A DNA stretch of 64,000 nt from Pictodentalium vernedei (lineage: Eukaryota; Mollusca; Scaphopoda; Dentaliida; Dentaliidae). The notes beneath the pieces were generated by a model. It worked only from the letters and a program-made list of their open reading frames with translations, ran no database searches and was not told the origin of the DNA. The stretch is taken from contig CM062292.1 of assembly GCA_031216915.1 (NCBI GenBank), positions 200,529,262-200,593,261 on the forward strand. Direction: 5' to 3'. Each line of letters opens with the position of its first letter. Position 1 is the stretch's first letter. Positions 10,599 to 21,170 of this stretch are shown one piece after another. The translations under genes were made by a program, and so were the position numbers.

Positions 10599-12332
10599 TT
10601 TTAGCTCAACTTGACAAAGTCAAGCTGAGCTATTGCCATCACTTCTCGTCCGTCAGCGTACGTACGTATTTTCTGGCAAAAAATGTTGCCACGGCCAACG
10701 TTCGTAGAACTTAGTTTAGTCAGACCTCAATATTTCCCTTTGGCACACCCTACAGGGCACATTTATGATCAGATTGCTTTGAAACCTGGTATGCTTGTTT
10801 GGGGAGACCTCTAGATGGGTGCTATCGATTTTCTTCAATTTCTGTCAAAAAATGTTGCCGCGGCCAACGTTCTTAGAACCTAGTTTAGTCAGAAGACTCA
10901 ATATTTCCCTTTGGCACACCCTACAGGGTACATTTATGATCAGATTGCTTTGAAACCTGGCATGCTTCTTTGGGGTGACCTCTAGATGGGAGCTATCGAT
11001 TTTCTTCAATTTCCGTCAAAAAATGTTGCCGCGGCCAACGTTCTTAGAACTTAGTTTAGTCAAACCACAATATTTCCCTTTGGCACACCCTACAGGGCAC
11101 ATTTATGATTTGATTGCTTTGAAACTTGGTATGCTTATTTAGGGTGACCTCTAGATGGGAGCTATCGATTTTCTTCAATTTCCGGCAAAAAATGTTGCCA
11201 CGGCCAACGTTCGTAGAACTTAGTTTAGTCAGTCCTCAATATTTTCCTTTGGCACACCCTACAGGGCCCATTTATGATCAGATTGCTTTGAAACCTGGTA
11301 TGCTTGTTTGGGGAGACCTCTAGATGGGAGCTATCGATTTTCTGCAATTTCTGTCAAAAAATGTTGCCGCGGCCAACGTTCTTAGAACTTAGTTTAGTCT
11401 GAAGACTCAATATTTACCTTTGGCACACTCTACAGGGTACATTTATGACCGGATTGCTTTGAAACCTGGCATGCTTGTTTGGGGTGATCTCTAGATGGGA
11501 GCTATCGATTTTCTTTAATTTTGGCAAAAAATGTTGCCGCGGCCAACGTTTTTAGAACTCAGTTTAGTCAGACCACAATATTTCCCTTTGGCACACCCTA
11601 CAGGGCACATTTATGATTTGATTGCTTTGAAACCTGGTATGCTTGTTTGGGGAGACCTCTAGATGGGAGCTATCGATTTTCTTCAATTTCCGTCAAAAAA
11701 TGTTGCCGCGGCCAACGTTCTTAGAACTTAGTTTAGTCAGAAGACTCAATATTTCCCTTTGGCACACCCTACAGGGCACATTTATGATCGGATTGCTTTG
11801 AAACCTTTCATGCTTGTTTGGGGTGACCTCTAGATGGGAGCTATCGATTTTCTTAAATTTCCTTCAAAAAATGTTGCCGCAGTCAACATTCTTAGAACTT
11901 AGTTTAGTCAGACAACAATATTTCCCTTTGGCTCACCCTACAGGGCACATTTATGATTAGATTGCTTTGAAACCTTGTATGCTTATTTATGGTGACCTCT
12001 AGGTGGGAGCTATCGATTTTCTTCCATTTCTGTCAAAAAATGTTGCCACGGCCAACGTTCTTAGAATTTAGTCTAGTCAGACCACAATATTTCCCTTTTA
12101 TACACCCTACAGGGCACATTTATGATCGGCTTGCTTTGAAACCTGGCATGCTTGTTTGGGGAGGCCTCTAGATGGGAGCTATCGATTTTCTTCAGTTTCT
12201 GTCAAAAAATGTTGCCACTGGCAAAAAAAATGACATTGGTACCAATGATCTTCAATTTTGCCATTTCATTTATAACTTACCAAGTTCAAGTTTGTCAAGT
12301 TGAGCTACAGTGTCATTGACACTTTCATTTAT
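10599..12332 (+). mobile_element. Helentron-like cassette E1 with ~170-bp tandem core
   Basis: The left end has a hairpin (TTAGCTCAACTTGAC, AAA, GTCAAGCTGAGC) followed by TATTGCCATCACTTCTCGTC. The core has ten landmarks AATGTTGCC spaced 169-171 bp (10,682 to 12,209), each unit with GGCCAACGTTC and TTTGGCACACCCTACAGGG. The right end is TCAAGTTGAGCTACAGTGTC followed by ATTGACACTTTCATTT. The right end contains the inverse of the left-end sequence and a GTGTCA/TGACAC hairpin. Non-coding, so it would depend on an autonomous partner. Confidence 0.75.
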
Positions 12333-12441
12333 TTTATTTTTTATTTCAGTAATTACATCTTTGCCATCAAAAGTTCATGTTCTTGGTTCAAGTTTTAGGC
12401 CTCATAATCTACCGAATAGCATGGGTGGTGGTGTATTTCAT

Positions 12442-12503
12442 CCCTTGAGTGCAAGAAGGCTTTGGAATGCTAAAGCATTGCAAAGCCTTCTTGCACTCAA
12501 GGG
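12442..12503. repeat. Near-perfect 62-base hairpin
   Basis: Arms at 12,442-12,470 and 12,475-12,503 pair at 28 of 29 positions around a TAAA loop; the arm reads CCCTTGAGTGCAAGAAGGCT onward. It lies between cassette E1 and the next element. It may be the core of a decayed MITE or a hairpin transcript; no TIRs were found around it. Confidence 0.85.
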
Positions 12504-12523
12504 ACAAATTCATCAATTTTTTT

Positions 12524-13300
12524 ATTCGCCCGGTTTGAAAAAACGGGTCGTATTATGGTATACCGCTGTCCGTCTGTCCGTCCATCCGGTCATATGTCGT
12601 ATGATAACTCAAGAACGCTTTGAGAGATTTTCGGGATTTTTGGGTATGTGGTGTATATCGATGGGGGAAGCTCCCTTTCGTTTAGTGTCACCGTTCGATT
12701 AGTCATTCCAGAGTTATGGGACTTTATTACTTAGAAAATTGTTGATTTTTTACACGTCGTACGATAACTCGAGAACGCTTTGAGAGATTTTCGTGATTTT
12801 GGGGTAGGTGGTGTATATCAATGGAGGGAAGCTCCCTTTCGTTTAGTGTCCCTGTTCGATTAGTCATTCCAGAGTTATGGGACTTTATTACTTAGAAAAT
12901 TGTTAATTTTTTACACGTCGTATGATAACTCGAGAACGCTTCGAGAGATTTTCACGATTTTTTGGTAGGTGGTTTATGTTGATGGAAGGAAGCTCCCTTT
13001 TGGTTGGCGTCGCCGTTTGATTAGTCATTCCAGAGTTATGGGACTTTATTTTTCACATGTCGAACCATAACTTGAAAATGCTTAGAGCAATTTTCATGAT
13101 TTTTTGGTTGCAAGTATATGTTGATAGAAGGAATCTCCCTTTCGATTTGTGTCGCTGTCCGATTTGTCATTCCAGAGTTATAGGACTTTATTCATCAAAG
13201 TATAGGCAATTTTCCACATGTTGGACTTGGAGCAATTTTCACGATTTTTTGGTGGCAAGTATATGTAACCTGACAAGTACACATGTATACTCATATTGTG
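12524..13300 (+). mobile_element. Tandem-core cassette F11 (~160-bp unit)
   Basis: The left end TTCGCCCGGTTTGAAAAAAC forms a short hairpin with CGGGTCGTATTATGG and is followed by GTCCGTCTGTCCGTCC. Units carry ATAACTCGAGAACGCTTTGA and AGTCATTCCAGAGTTATGGG, with landmarks at 12,606, 12,766, 12,927 and 13,069. The last unit decays and no right terminus is recognised. The open frame at 12,310-12,702 crosses this left end and is not a gene. Confidence 0.65.
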
Positions 13301-13570
13301 TGGTTCCCTCTTGTAATTAATAATGGGCGTATCATGTGCTCATGGCGCAGCTGTTTATTAACTTGGGTAAAATATCAGACATAAACCATTTAATTATTAT
13401 TTTTTTAAGTTTAAATTGGTTATAAAAAGAGAGCATGCAGCAGCCAAAAGGACCATGCGGTAGGGCCTGAGAAACAGATTTTTTATTTTTTTAGGCCTAA
13501 TAGAATTAATTTTCTGTTTATCACTAGAATACAAGTGAATGACCAAATTTCTGCCCACTGAATATATCTG
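13301..13570. other. Unassigned sequence
   Basis: AT-rich; nothing recognised. Confidence 0.35.
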
Positions 13571-13813
13571 TTAACCCTTTACCCAGTGCACACGATATCA
13601 AAATGTATTATTTTAAATATATTATCTTTTCAAATTTAAAAAAAAATTCAGCAAAGCCATACCATGTGTCCCCTCATTGGAATGATCTGGATGAGCTCAT
13701 TTTCTTGAGGGCTCACATGATAAGGTTTCGTTGAATTTATTTTATTTTTTTTCTATGTCTCAATTTGCATATTACACAGGCAGATGCTACCAGTTCATTA
13801 GGTAAAGGGTTAA
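13571..13813. mobile_element. TTAA MITE M3, subfamily B
   Basis: TTAACCCTTTACCCAGTGCA at the left and TTAGGTAAAGGGTTAA at the right bound 243 bp. The central arms (CATACCATGTGTCCCC / GGGCTCACATGATAAGG) are more eroded than in M9. It lies in the intergap before the E2 cassettes. Confidence 0.8.
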
Positions 13814-14084
13814 CTTAATATTTTTCAGTAAAAAATGACTATTCAGTGATCCCTCTGAGCACTGATGTTGAAATATAAAAATTTCAAGCTGTAAATTTTC
13901 CCGAGAATGCAACTATGAATTTAACCTATTCAGTCTTAATTGACTGAGCTCTTGCACTTCGTCAAACAAAACTGAATTTGTTAGGCCAATGGAAAAAATT
14001 CTTGTTTCTCTGGCACCTCCCCACATCATTGAAAATCGGCCTTATCAATCCTTTTTTTCACCTCCAAATCTCTTTAATGATACT
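13814..14084. other. Unassigned sequence
   Basis: Contains a short inverted repeat (CAGTCTTAATTGACTGAG at about 13,930) that may be a much eroded cassette left end. Otherwise nothing is recognised. Confidence 0.3.
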
Positions 14085-14548
14085 ACCATTTACAATGAAT
14101 GGATTTCATTGTAACTTGGTAGGATGACTCTGTATAATGTCTAGATGAGGACGTCCCCTTTTGGTTGCAATCAGTCAACCGTGATGGCTACACAGTCCCG
14201 AAGCCCAAAACCTTTGCACAGTCTACAGGTCATATTTATGAAGAGATTTCATTGGAACTTGATAGGATGACTCGTTTTGGAATAATTTCATTGTAACTTG
14301 GTAACTTTGGTTGACATACATTAACTGTGAGGGCCACATTAACCCACCCCTCAATTCTTTAGTACAGTTTACACCTCAAATTATTTTTATTGAAAACATA
14401 GCATACAGGGAACAGAAATGAACATATTCCCAATTATCACAATTCTTGTCATTTTTCATAATCCTTTCATAAACATTGAACATCATACTTCCATCAAACA
14501 CAACACACAGTCAAGTTAAGCTACAGTGTCACTGACACTTTCATTTTT
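14085..14548 (+). mobile_element. Truncated Helentron-like cassette E2a
   Basis: Two or three ~140-bp units (TTTCATTGTAACTTGGTAGG, GTCTAGATGAG, CACAGTCTACAGGTCATATT) are followed by the full family E right end (CATAATCCTTTCATAAACA onward, then GTCAAGTTAAGCTACAGTGT and CACTTTCATTTT). The family left end is absent, so the copy is 5'-truncated. E2b starts only about 20 bp downstream. Confidence 0.7.
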
Positions 14549-14567
14549 AATAGGCCTAAAATTCCTT

Positions 14568-15917
14568 TTTATCTTAACTTGACAAAGTCAAGATAAGCTA
14601 TTGCCGTCACCCATGCAGAAGTCTGTGAGTTTGGACATCTGTTCACATTTTCTTTGGCACAGGCTACACCCTGTAGTTCTAGACTGATCATCACAAAATT
14701 TCACATGCAGGTTCGAGGCCATGTCTAGATGAGAACATCCTCTTTTGGTGAAGATCGGTCAACCATTATGGCTGCAAGAACCGGAAACCTGAAAACCTTT
14801 AGCACAGTCTACAGGTCGTATTCATGAAGGGATTTCATTGTAACTTGGTAGGATGACTCCTCTGTATAATGTGTAGATTACAACGCCCCCTTTTGGTTGC
14901 GATCTGTCAACTGTGATGGCTGCAAGAGCCTTAAAACCTTTAGCACAGTCTACAGGTCGTTGTATATATGAAGGGACTTCATTGTAACTTGGTAGGATGA
15001 CTTCATATAATGTCTAGATGAAAACATCTCCTTTTGGTTGCGATCGGTCAACCATGATGCCTGCGAGAGTCCAAAATCCGAAAACCTTTAGCACAGTCTA
15101 TAGGTCGTATTTATGAAGGGATTTCATTTTAACTCAGTAGGATGACTCTGTATAATGTCAAGATGGGAACGTCCCCTTTTGGGCATGATCGGTCAACCGT
15201 GATGGCTATGCAGGCCCAAAGCCCCAAAACCTTGAGCACAGTCTACAGGTCATATTTATGAAGGGTTTTATTGTAACTTGGTAGGATGACTCTGTATAAT
15301 GTCTAGATGAGAACATCTTACTATGGCTGTGTGCGGTCAACCATAACAGCCGCACAGGTGTGTGACCTAGATTTGTTTAGCACAGTCTACAGTTCATATT
15401 TATGAATCAATTTCATTGTAATTTGGAAGGATAATTTGGTATGATGTCTAGATGAGACTGTTGTATTTTGGTCACGATCAGTTAGCCGTTACTGCTGCCT
15501 GGTCACTTGACCTAGATTCCTTTAGCACTGTCTACAGGTAGTTTTTATGAAGGGATTTCATAGGATAACTTGCTATGATATCTAGAAGAGACTTTCCTAT
15601 TTTGGTCATAATCGGTTCCATTGTAACTTGGAAGGATGACTCATTTTGGAATTATTTTACTGTAACTTGGTAACTTTGGTTGACATGCATTAACTGTTAG
15701 GGCCACATCAACCCAGGTCTTAATTCTTTAGTACAGTCTACACGCAAATTATTCTTATTGAAAACATAGCCTACAGGGAACAGAAATTAACCTATTCTCA
15801 ATTATCACAATTCTCATCTTATTTCATAATCCTTTCATAAACATTGAACATTATTTTTTTCATCAAATACTACACACAGTCAAGTAGAACTACCATGTCA
15901 TTGACACTTTCATTTTT
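14568..15917 (+). mobile_element. Helentron-like cassette E2b, complete
   Basis: The left end TCTTAACTTGACAAAGTC plus AAGATAAGC folds into a hairpin and continues TATTGCCGTCAC. The core has units of about 143 bp with ATGAAGGGATTTCATTGTAA and TGTCTAGATGAGAAC. The right end CACACAGTCAAG...CCATGTCATTGACACTTTC keeps the short hairpin but has a decayed inverse of the left end. Non-coding; no target duplication is seen, as expected for rolling-circle elements. Confidence 0.75.
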
Positions 15918-16107
15918 AAAACAACCTTATGGGGTCACATAGTTATAGGGATGTCACGGGGGCTTCCAGAATTTAACACTGTGTAATGGAGAAAAAATTT
16001 TTTAAACACCTTCTCAAAAAACATAGCTCCAAATGCTTCTGTCAGTGAAAGATAATATCTTTGTAAGGTTGATTTACAAGTGTGTTCGAATCCCATACAC
16101 TGGTTCA
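15918..16107. other. Short unassigned spacer between cassettes
   Basis: About 190 bp of unique-looking sequence between two family E elements. Confidence 0.35.
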
Positions 16108-19100
16108 TTATCTTAACTTGACAAAGTCAAGATAAGCTATTGCCATCATGCATGCGAAAGTCTGTGAGTCTGTTCACATTTTCTTTAGTGCAGACTACAC
16201 CCAGTAGTTCTTGTCCAATCATCACAAAATTTCACATGAAGGTTAGAGGTAATGTCTAGATGAGAATGTAAACGTTTGGTCATGATCGGTCAGCCGAGAT
16301 GGCTATGTGAGCCCAAAACCCGAAAACTGTTAGCACAGACTACAGGTTGTATTTATGAAGGGATTTCATTGAAACTTGGTACAATGATTCTATATAATGT
16401 CTAGATGAGAACGTCTCGTTTTGGTCGTGATTGGTCAACTGTGATGGCTGCGTGATTTCGAAACCCAAAAGCCTTTAGCGCAGTCTACATGTCAGATTTA
16501 TGAAGGGATTTCATTGTAAATCAGTAGGATGACTCTGTATAATTTCTTGATGAGAATGTCCTATTTTGGTCGGGTTCAGTCAACTGTGATGGCCACAGGG
16601 GCACATTACCTAGATTCCTTTAGCACAGTCAACAGCCTGCAACTATGAAAGGATTTCATTGTAAATTGGTAGGATGACTTAGTATAGTGTCTAGATGAGA
16701 ATGTCCTATTTTGGCCGTGATCGGTCACCCGCACAAGCATGTGGCCTAGATTTGTTTAGCACAGTCTTCAGTTCATATTTTTGAAGCAATTTCATTGTAA
16801 GGATAACTCGGTATGATGTCTGGATGAGACTGTCCTATTTTGGCCATGATCAGTTAGCGGTTACCACCACCTGGTCACGTGACCTAGATTCCTTTAGCAC
16901 TGACTACTACAGGTTGCTTTTATGATGGGATTTCATTGTAACTTGGTGGGATAACTTGACATGATAGCTAGATGAGACTGTCCTATTTTGGCCATGATTC
17001 GTCAGCCATTACTGCCGGGCCATCCTTCAGCAAAGTCTGCGGGTTATATTTATAAAGGGCTTTCATTGTATCTTGGTGGGATGACATATTTTGGAGTAAT
17101 TTTACTGTAACTTGGTACCTTTGGCTGACAGACATTAACATTAATCCAGGCCTAAATTCTTTAGTACAGTCTGCACCTCAAATTATTCTTATTGAAAACA
17201 TAGCAGACGGGGAACAGAAATTAACATCTCAATTATCACAATTCCTGTCTTAATAGTTCACCTGACTGCAAGTCAGTGTGAGCAATTGCCATCACTTGGC
17301 GTCCGTTAACTTTTGGAAACTTGTCTTCTTCTTCACAACCATTTTGCCAAATTCAAACATATATTGCACAGACCATCTATCGAGTATACCCTTTCTGTTT
17401 TGTTCAAATGAAGAGCTGCCATCTTTGGGCTCTGGTTAATGCCCCCAAAAGCCTAAAAATCTTCTTCTCATGAACCACCAGAGAGAATGCCTTGATGTTT
17501 GGTATGGAACATCCCTTGGTGTTGAAGATTAAAGTTTGTTCAAGGGAAGTTGGTAGGTCAATGTTTGGGCTCTTTGTGGGAGCATATCCATTTTGGGCTC
17601 CACCCAAAATTTGTATTTCAAGAACCGGTGGGCCGATTTGATCCAAATTTGGCATGTAGTATAAGTGGGTTCTAAGTAATTGATTGATGCCCGAAAAAAA
17701 AAAATTCACAGCCCCGTGGGAACCCCAGGGGCTAAAAATATTAAAACGCCCAAATTTTCGAAACCACACCGAACAAAGAACTGTTATTTGGTATGAAGCA
17801 TCCTTAGGACCAGTAGAATGGAATCGTTAAAAAAATTGCCAGCGGTTGTGTCAGACTCTTCTGAACGGGGCATCGAACAAATGCATAGTCAGCATATTTG
17901 CAAAAATTGAAAAAACATTTTTCTTCAGAACCACTGATCAGAATCTTTTGATAATTGGTTTCCAGCATCCATCAGATACAAGTGAGTTTCAAAATTAAAC
18001 CCCCTGGTTAATATTTGGGTTCAGTACAAGAGTCTGAATAATTAACTTCGGGCAATAGGGGGAATAAGCTTTAAAATTGTCTTCTTCAGATCCAACAGTC
18101 TTTTGATATTTGGTATACAACATCTCTAGGGGAGTCAGATTCAAGTGTTTTCAAATTGAGACCCTGGGTTAATATTTGAGCTCCCTGTGTGAGCTCAGCT
18201 ATTAACTTAGTGCAATATGGGGAATAATATTTAAAAATCTTCTTCTTCAGACCCACCAGTCAGATTCTTTTGATATTTGTTATACTACATCTCTAGGGGG
18301 GTCAGTTTCAAGTTTGTTCAAATTGGATCCTTGGGTTGATATTTGGGATCTTTATTGGAGCCCAAATTTTTACTTGGTGCAATATGAGAAAATTTATTTT
18401 AAAATCTTCTTCCTCAAATCCACCAGTCAGAATTCTTTTATATTTGGTATACAACATCCTAGTGGGGTCAGATTCAACTTTGTTCAAATCAAATCCCTGG
18501 GTCAATATTTGGGATCCCCATGGGAGTCCAAATTTTTAACTTCGTGCAATATGGGGAATAATCTTTAAAAAATCTTCTTCTTCAGATCCACCAGTCAGAT
18601 TCTTTTGATATTTGGAAAACATTTCTATGGGGGTTAGATTCAAGTATGTTCAAAGCAAGTCACTGGGTTAATATTTAGACTCCCTATGGGAGCCCAAATT
18701 GTAACATAGTACCATATGAGTAAATTTCTTTAAAAATCTTATTTTTCGTATCCACCAGTCAGAATATTTTCATATTTGGTATACAACATTTCAGGGGGGT
18801 CAGATTAAAGTTTGTTCAAATCATGCCCGTGGGTTGATATTTGGGCTCTTTATTGGGACCCATAGTTTAACTCAGTGTAATGTGAGAAAATTTCTTGAAA
18901 AATCTTCTTCGGGTCCACCAGTTAGAATCTTTTCATATTTGGTGTGTGACATCTCTAGGGGTGTCAGAATCAAGTTTGTTCAAATTGAGTCCCTGGGTTA
19001 ATATTTGGGCTCCGTATGCCAGTCGTTTACTGATACACTCATCTCTTTTGACAACTTGAGCCAGGTGAGCATTTTTAGACTCACTTGAGCCTCTGGTTTC

Positions 19101-19192
19101 ATAATCCCTTCACAAACATTGAACATTATCCTTCTCATCAAACACTACACACAGTCAAGTTAAGCTGCAGCGTCACTGACACTTTCATTTTA
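16108..19192 (+). mobile_element. Helentron-like cassette E3, interrupted by an LC2 cassette
   Basis: Left end TTATCTTAACTTGACAAAGT; core of ~140-bp units to about 17,220; then an abrupt switch at 17,252/17,253 to a different cassette. The E3 right end resumes at 19,097 with TTTCATAATCCCTTCACAAA and finishes CAAGTTAAGCTGCAGCGTC...CACTTTCATTTT. In E2b and E4 the two halves are contiguous (GTCTTATTTCATAATCC), so E3 was one element before the insertion. Confidence 0.8.
17253..19096 (+). mobile_element. LC2 cassette nested in E3, complete copy
   Basis: Starts ATAGTTCACCTGACTGCAAG, with GTCAGTGTGAGCAATTGCCA completing the left hairpin, and ends GACTCACTTGAGCCTCTGG. The core has ~166-bp units (GATCCACCAGTCAGAAT, TTTGGTATACAACATC). 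Comparing flanks with intact family E copies shows insertion in GTCTTA^TTTCATAATCC with no duplicated bases, allowing for a T ambiguity at the right junction. The last 60 bp before the end (ACTGATACACTCATCTCTTT onward) recur, inverted, around LINE A copy 1. Confidence 0.8.
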
Positions 19193-19298
19193 GGAATTTA
19201 ATGGGTTCCCAGATTTCAACGCTGGGTAATTTTGGAAAATGTTGAAAAAATCTTCTCATAAACCACTGAAACAAATGCTTCCATGCTTGGTATATAGA

Positions 19299-19554
19299 AT
19301 ACGTGGAGAGTGTATTATCACTAAATCACTCGTAGAGTGGAGATTCTACCCAGGCAATAATTGCAAATTTTTTGCAAAGCATACCCAGCACAAGCAAAGT
19401 TTCAGCCAATGGACCTCCGGGTTAAACCCGGAGGTCCATTGGCTGAAACATTGCTTGTGCTTTTTGTCGATATATACAAAATTTGAAAGTTATAGCTTGG
19501 GTGATAAATCCACTCCATGGGTGATTTAGTTACAATCCACTCTCCACGTACTGT
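19299..19554. mobile_element. Palindromic MITE, family F6
   Basis: Terminal inverted repeats TACGTGGAGAGTG and CACTCTCCACGTA bound about 256 bp. The centre (19,388-19,460) is the same palindromic core as in F2 at 7,715-7,778 (AGCCAATGGACCTCCGGGTT, then its complement, then CATTGCTTGTGC), although the outer sequences differ. Non-coding. Confidence 0.75.
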
Positions 19555-19623
19555 AGTATGATTACAAGGAGGATTCACAGATTTGTTCAAACCAAACCCT
19601 GTGGTCATATTTATATGCAGGTG

Positions 19624-19624
19624 T

Positions 19625-19675
<51 letters not shown>
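19624..19675 (+). repeat. (ATTT)n microsatellite
   Basis: About 13 uninterrupted ATTT units. It could mark the tail of an eroded retrotransposon, but no body was recognised to its left. Confidence 0.9.
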
Positions 19676-19846
19676 GATTTTGACTAATATTTGCCATACA
19701 GGTCTTTTTCAATAATATCTCAAATAAGTTTGAAAACTGGCCTGGTCTGATTTTTCTTTACATAGTTATGGCCCTTAATTAGTCAATTTTTACAAATTTT
19801 GAGCTTGTTAGCGCAATAACTTGTTCTTTTTAGGGGAGAGGGGATG

Positions 19847-20070
19847 TTAACTGGTAGCATGCTAAATTATTTTTCATTGGAAACATTTGTTCACATGTTC
19901 TTGCCTTGTTAGAATTTATGGGAGAGTTCCATAAGCACTCGCCTATAAATAGTAACAAGGCAAATTTCATTTGAGATAATATGAAGCACATCCACAGAAT
20001 ATGAAGCCTTTAAGTTGCAGTACCTGCACTTACGAAAAAAAGTCCAAATTTAGACTTCCAGCCCTCAACC
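19847..20070. mobile_element. Diverged F9 MITE copy
   Basis: TTAACTGGTAGCATGCTAAA at the left, followed by blocks in the same order as the reverse complement of 6,995-7,240 (CTTGCCTTGTTAGAATTTAT, TATGAAGCCTTTAAGTTGCA, ACCTGCACTT). The right terminus is not preserved. Confidence 0.55.
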
Positions 20071-21170
20071 AATTTATAAAATAAATATGAAATGCATTTG
20101 TGTTTAGTTATATTCATGCACACATTTCGAAAAATAAATACCCTCCACATAGTTTTGAGTAATTCTCTGCAGAGTAAACAGGATATTTACAAAACAAATA
20201 TATTGAATAGACACTGTATTTGAATCAGGCTTTGTGGAAAATATATGCAACTAAATATACATCAATCAAAACCGCTAAAATTCTAAAGTCTTACTACTTC
20301 ATACATGTACTAATTTTGGAAGACACTGCAAGCCAATAAAAATGTTCACTGAGGTGTCTCCCATTGGTGGAAATCGGGAGCCTCCCCAGAGAAATTGTTT
20401 TAAATCTGGGGCTCTGAGAACAATTCTAGAGTTTCGGGGTGCCTCAGTTGTGACTTGTCCAGCTGCTGATTTTAGTCAATGACGTTAATATAATGTTTGA
20501 CATTTCAAAATCTGAAGCGGTTTGCTTTCGATCATTTTCATTTCGATTAAAATTCAACAGTTAGTTTCCGACAGAATGTGAAAAATTCCGACAGAAATGA
20601 TTATAGGCGGCAGTTCGCACCCCCCCCCCCCCCTCACGCCCATACTGCATGGGGCATGCTCTCCCAGGAAATGTTTTAAAATACGCCTGTGTATCCAAAG
20701 TCATCAGACGCGTTTTCAAGACTGTAGTCCCAACTTGGAACCAAAGTCCATAATATAATTTTTTGGTTTGCCACGTCCTGTGAGAAGAACCACGCCAAAA
20801 CAAAAATTTTAATTACGGTCTTTGGTTCCAAGTTTGGTCTTATAGAGCCGTATCCCTTATATGAAGACAATACGGGTGTTTGACACTACAGAAAGGTCAA
20901 TGAAGCTTGGCTCAAAACATTATGAAAACTGCCAGAAAAAATTTATTTTTCACAACATCGCAGCCCCCTCCCCCGGCCCCACGACCGTACACCTATGCAT
21001 CTTATAATGTCGTTCTCTGTTTTCTATTTCTACTTTTGTCCGCCATTTGTAGTCTATCGGTATCGGGCCCGCCATCATAATGTTTTTTTAGAAGGGGGGG
21101 GGGGGGACGATAATTCATGTGTATGTGTGGGGGAGGGTGCACCCCTTGAAATTCCGCCACTTCAATTTTT
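20071..21170. other. Unassigned sequence with a small fold-back and homopolymers
   Basis: Inverted arms AACTTGGAACCAAAGTCC (about 20,731) and GGTCTTTGGTTCCAAGTTT (about 20,818) flank about 70 bp. C-run at about 20,621 and G-run at about 21,096. No supported coding region. Confidence 0.4.

Noticed and set aside
12310-12702. 130-codon open frame
   Set aside because: Runs across a hairpin and a cassette left end with GTCCGTC repeats, so it is chance.
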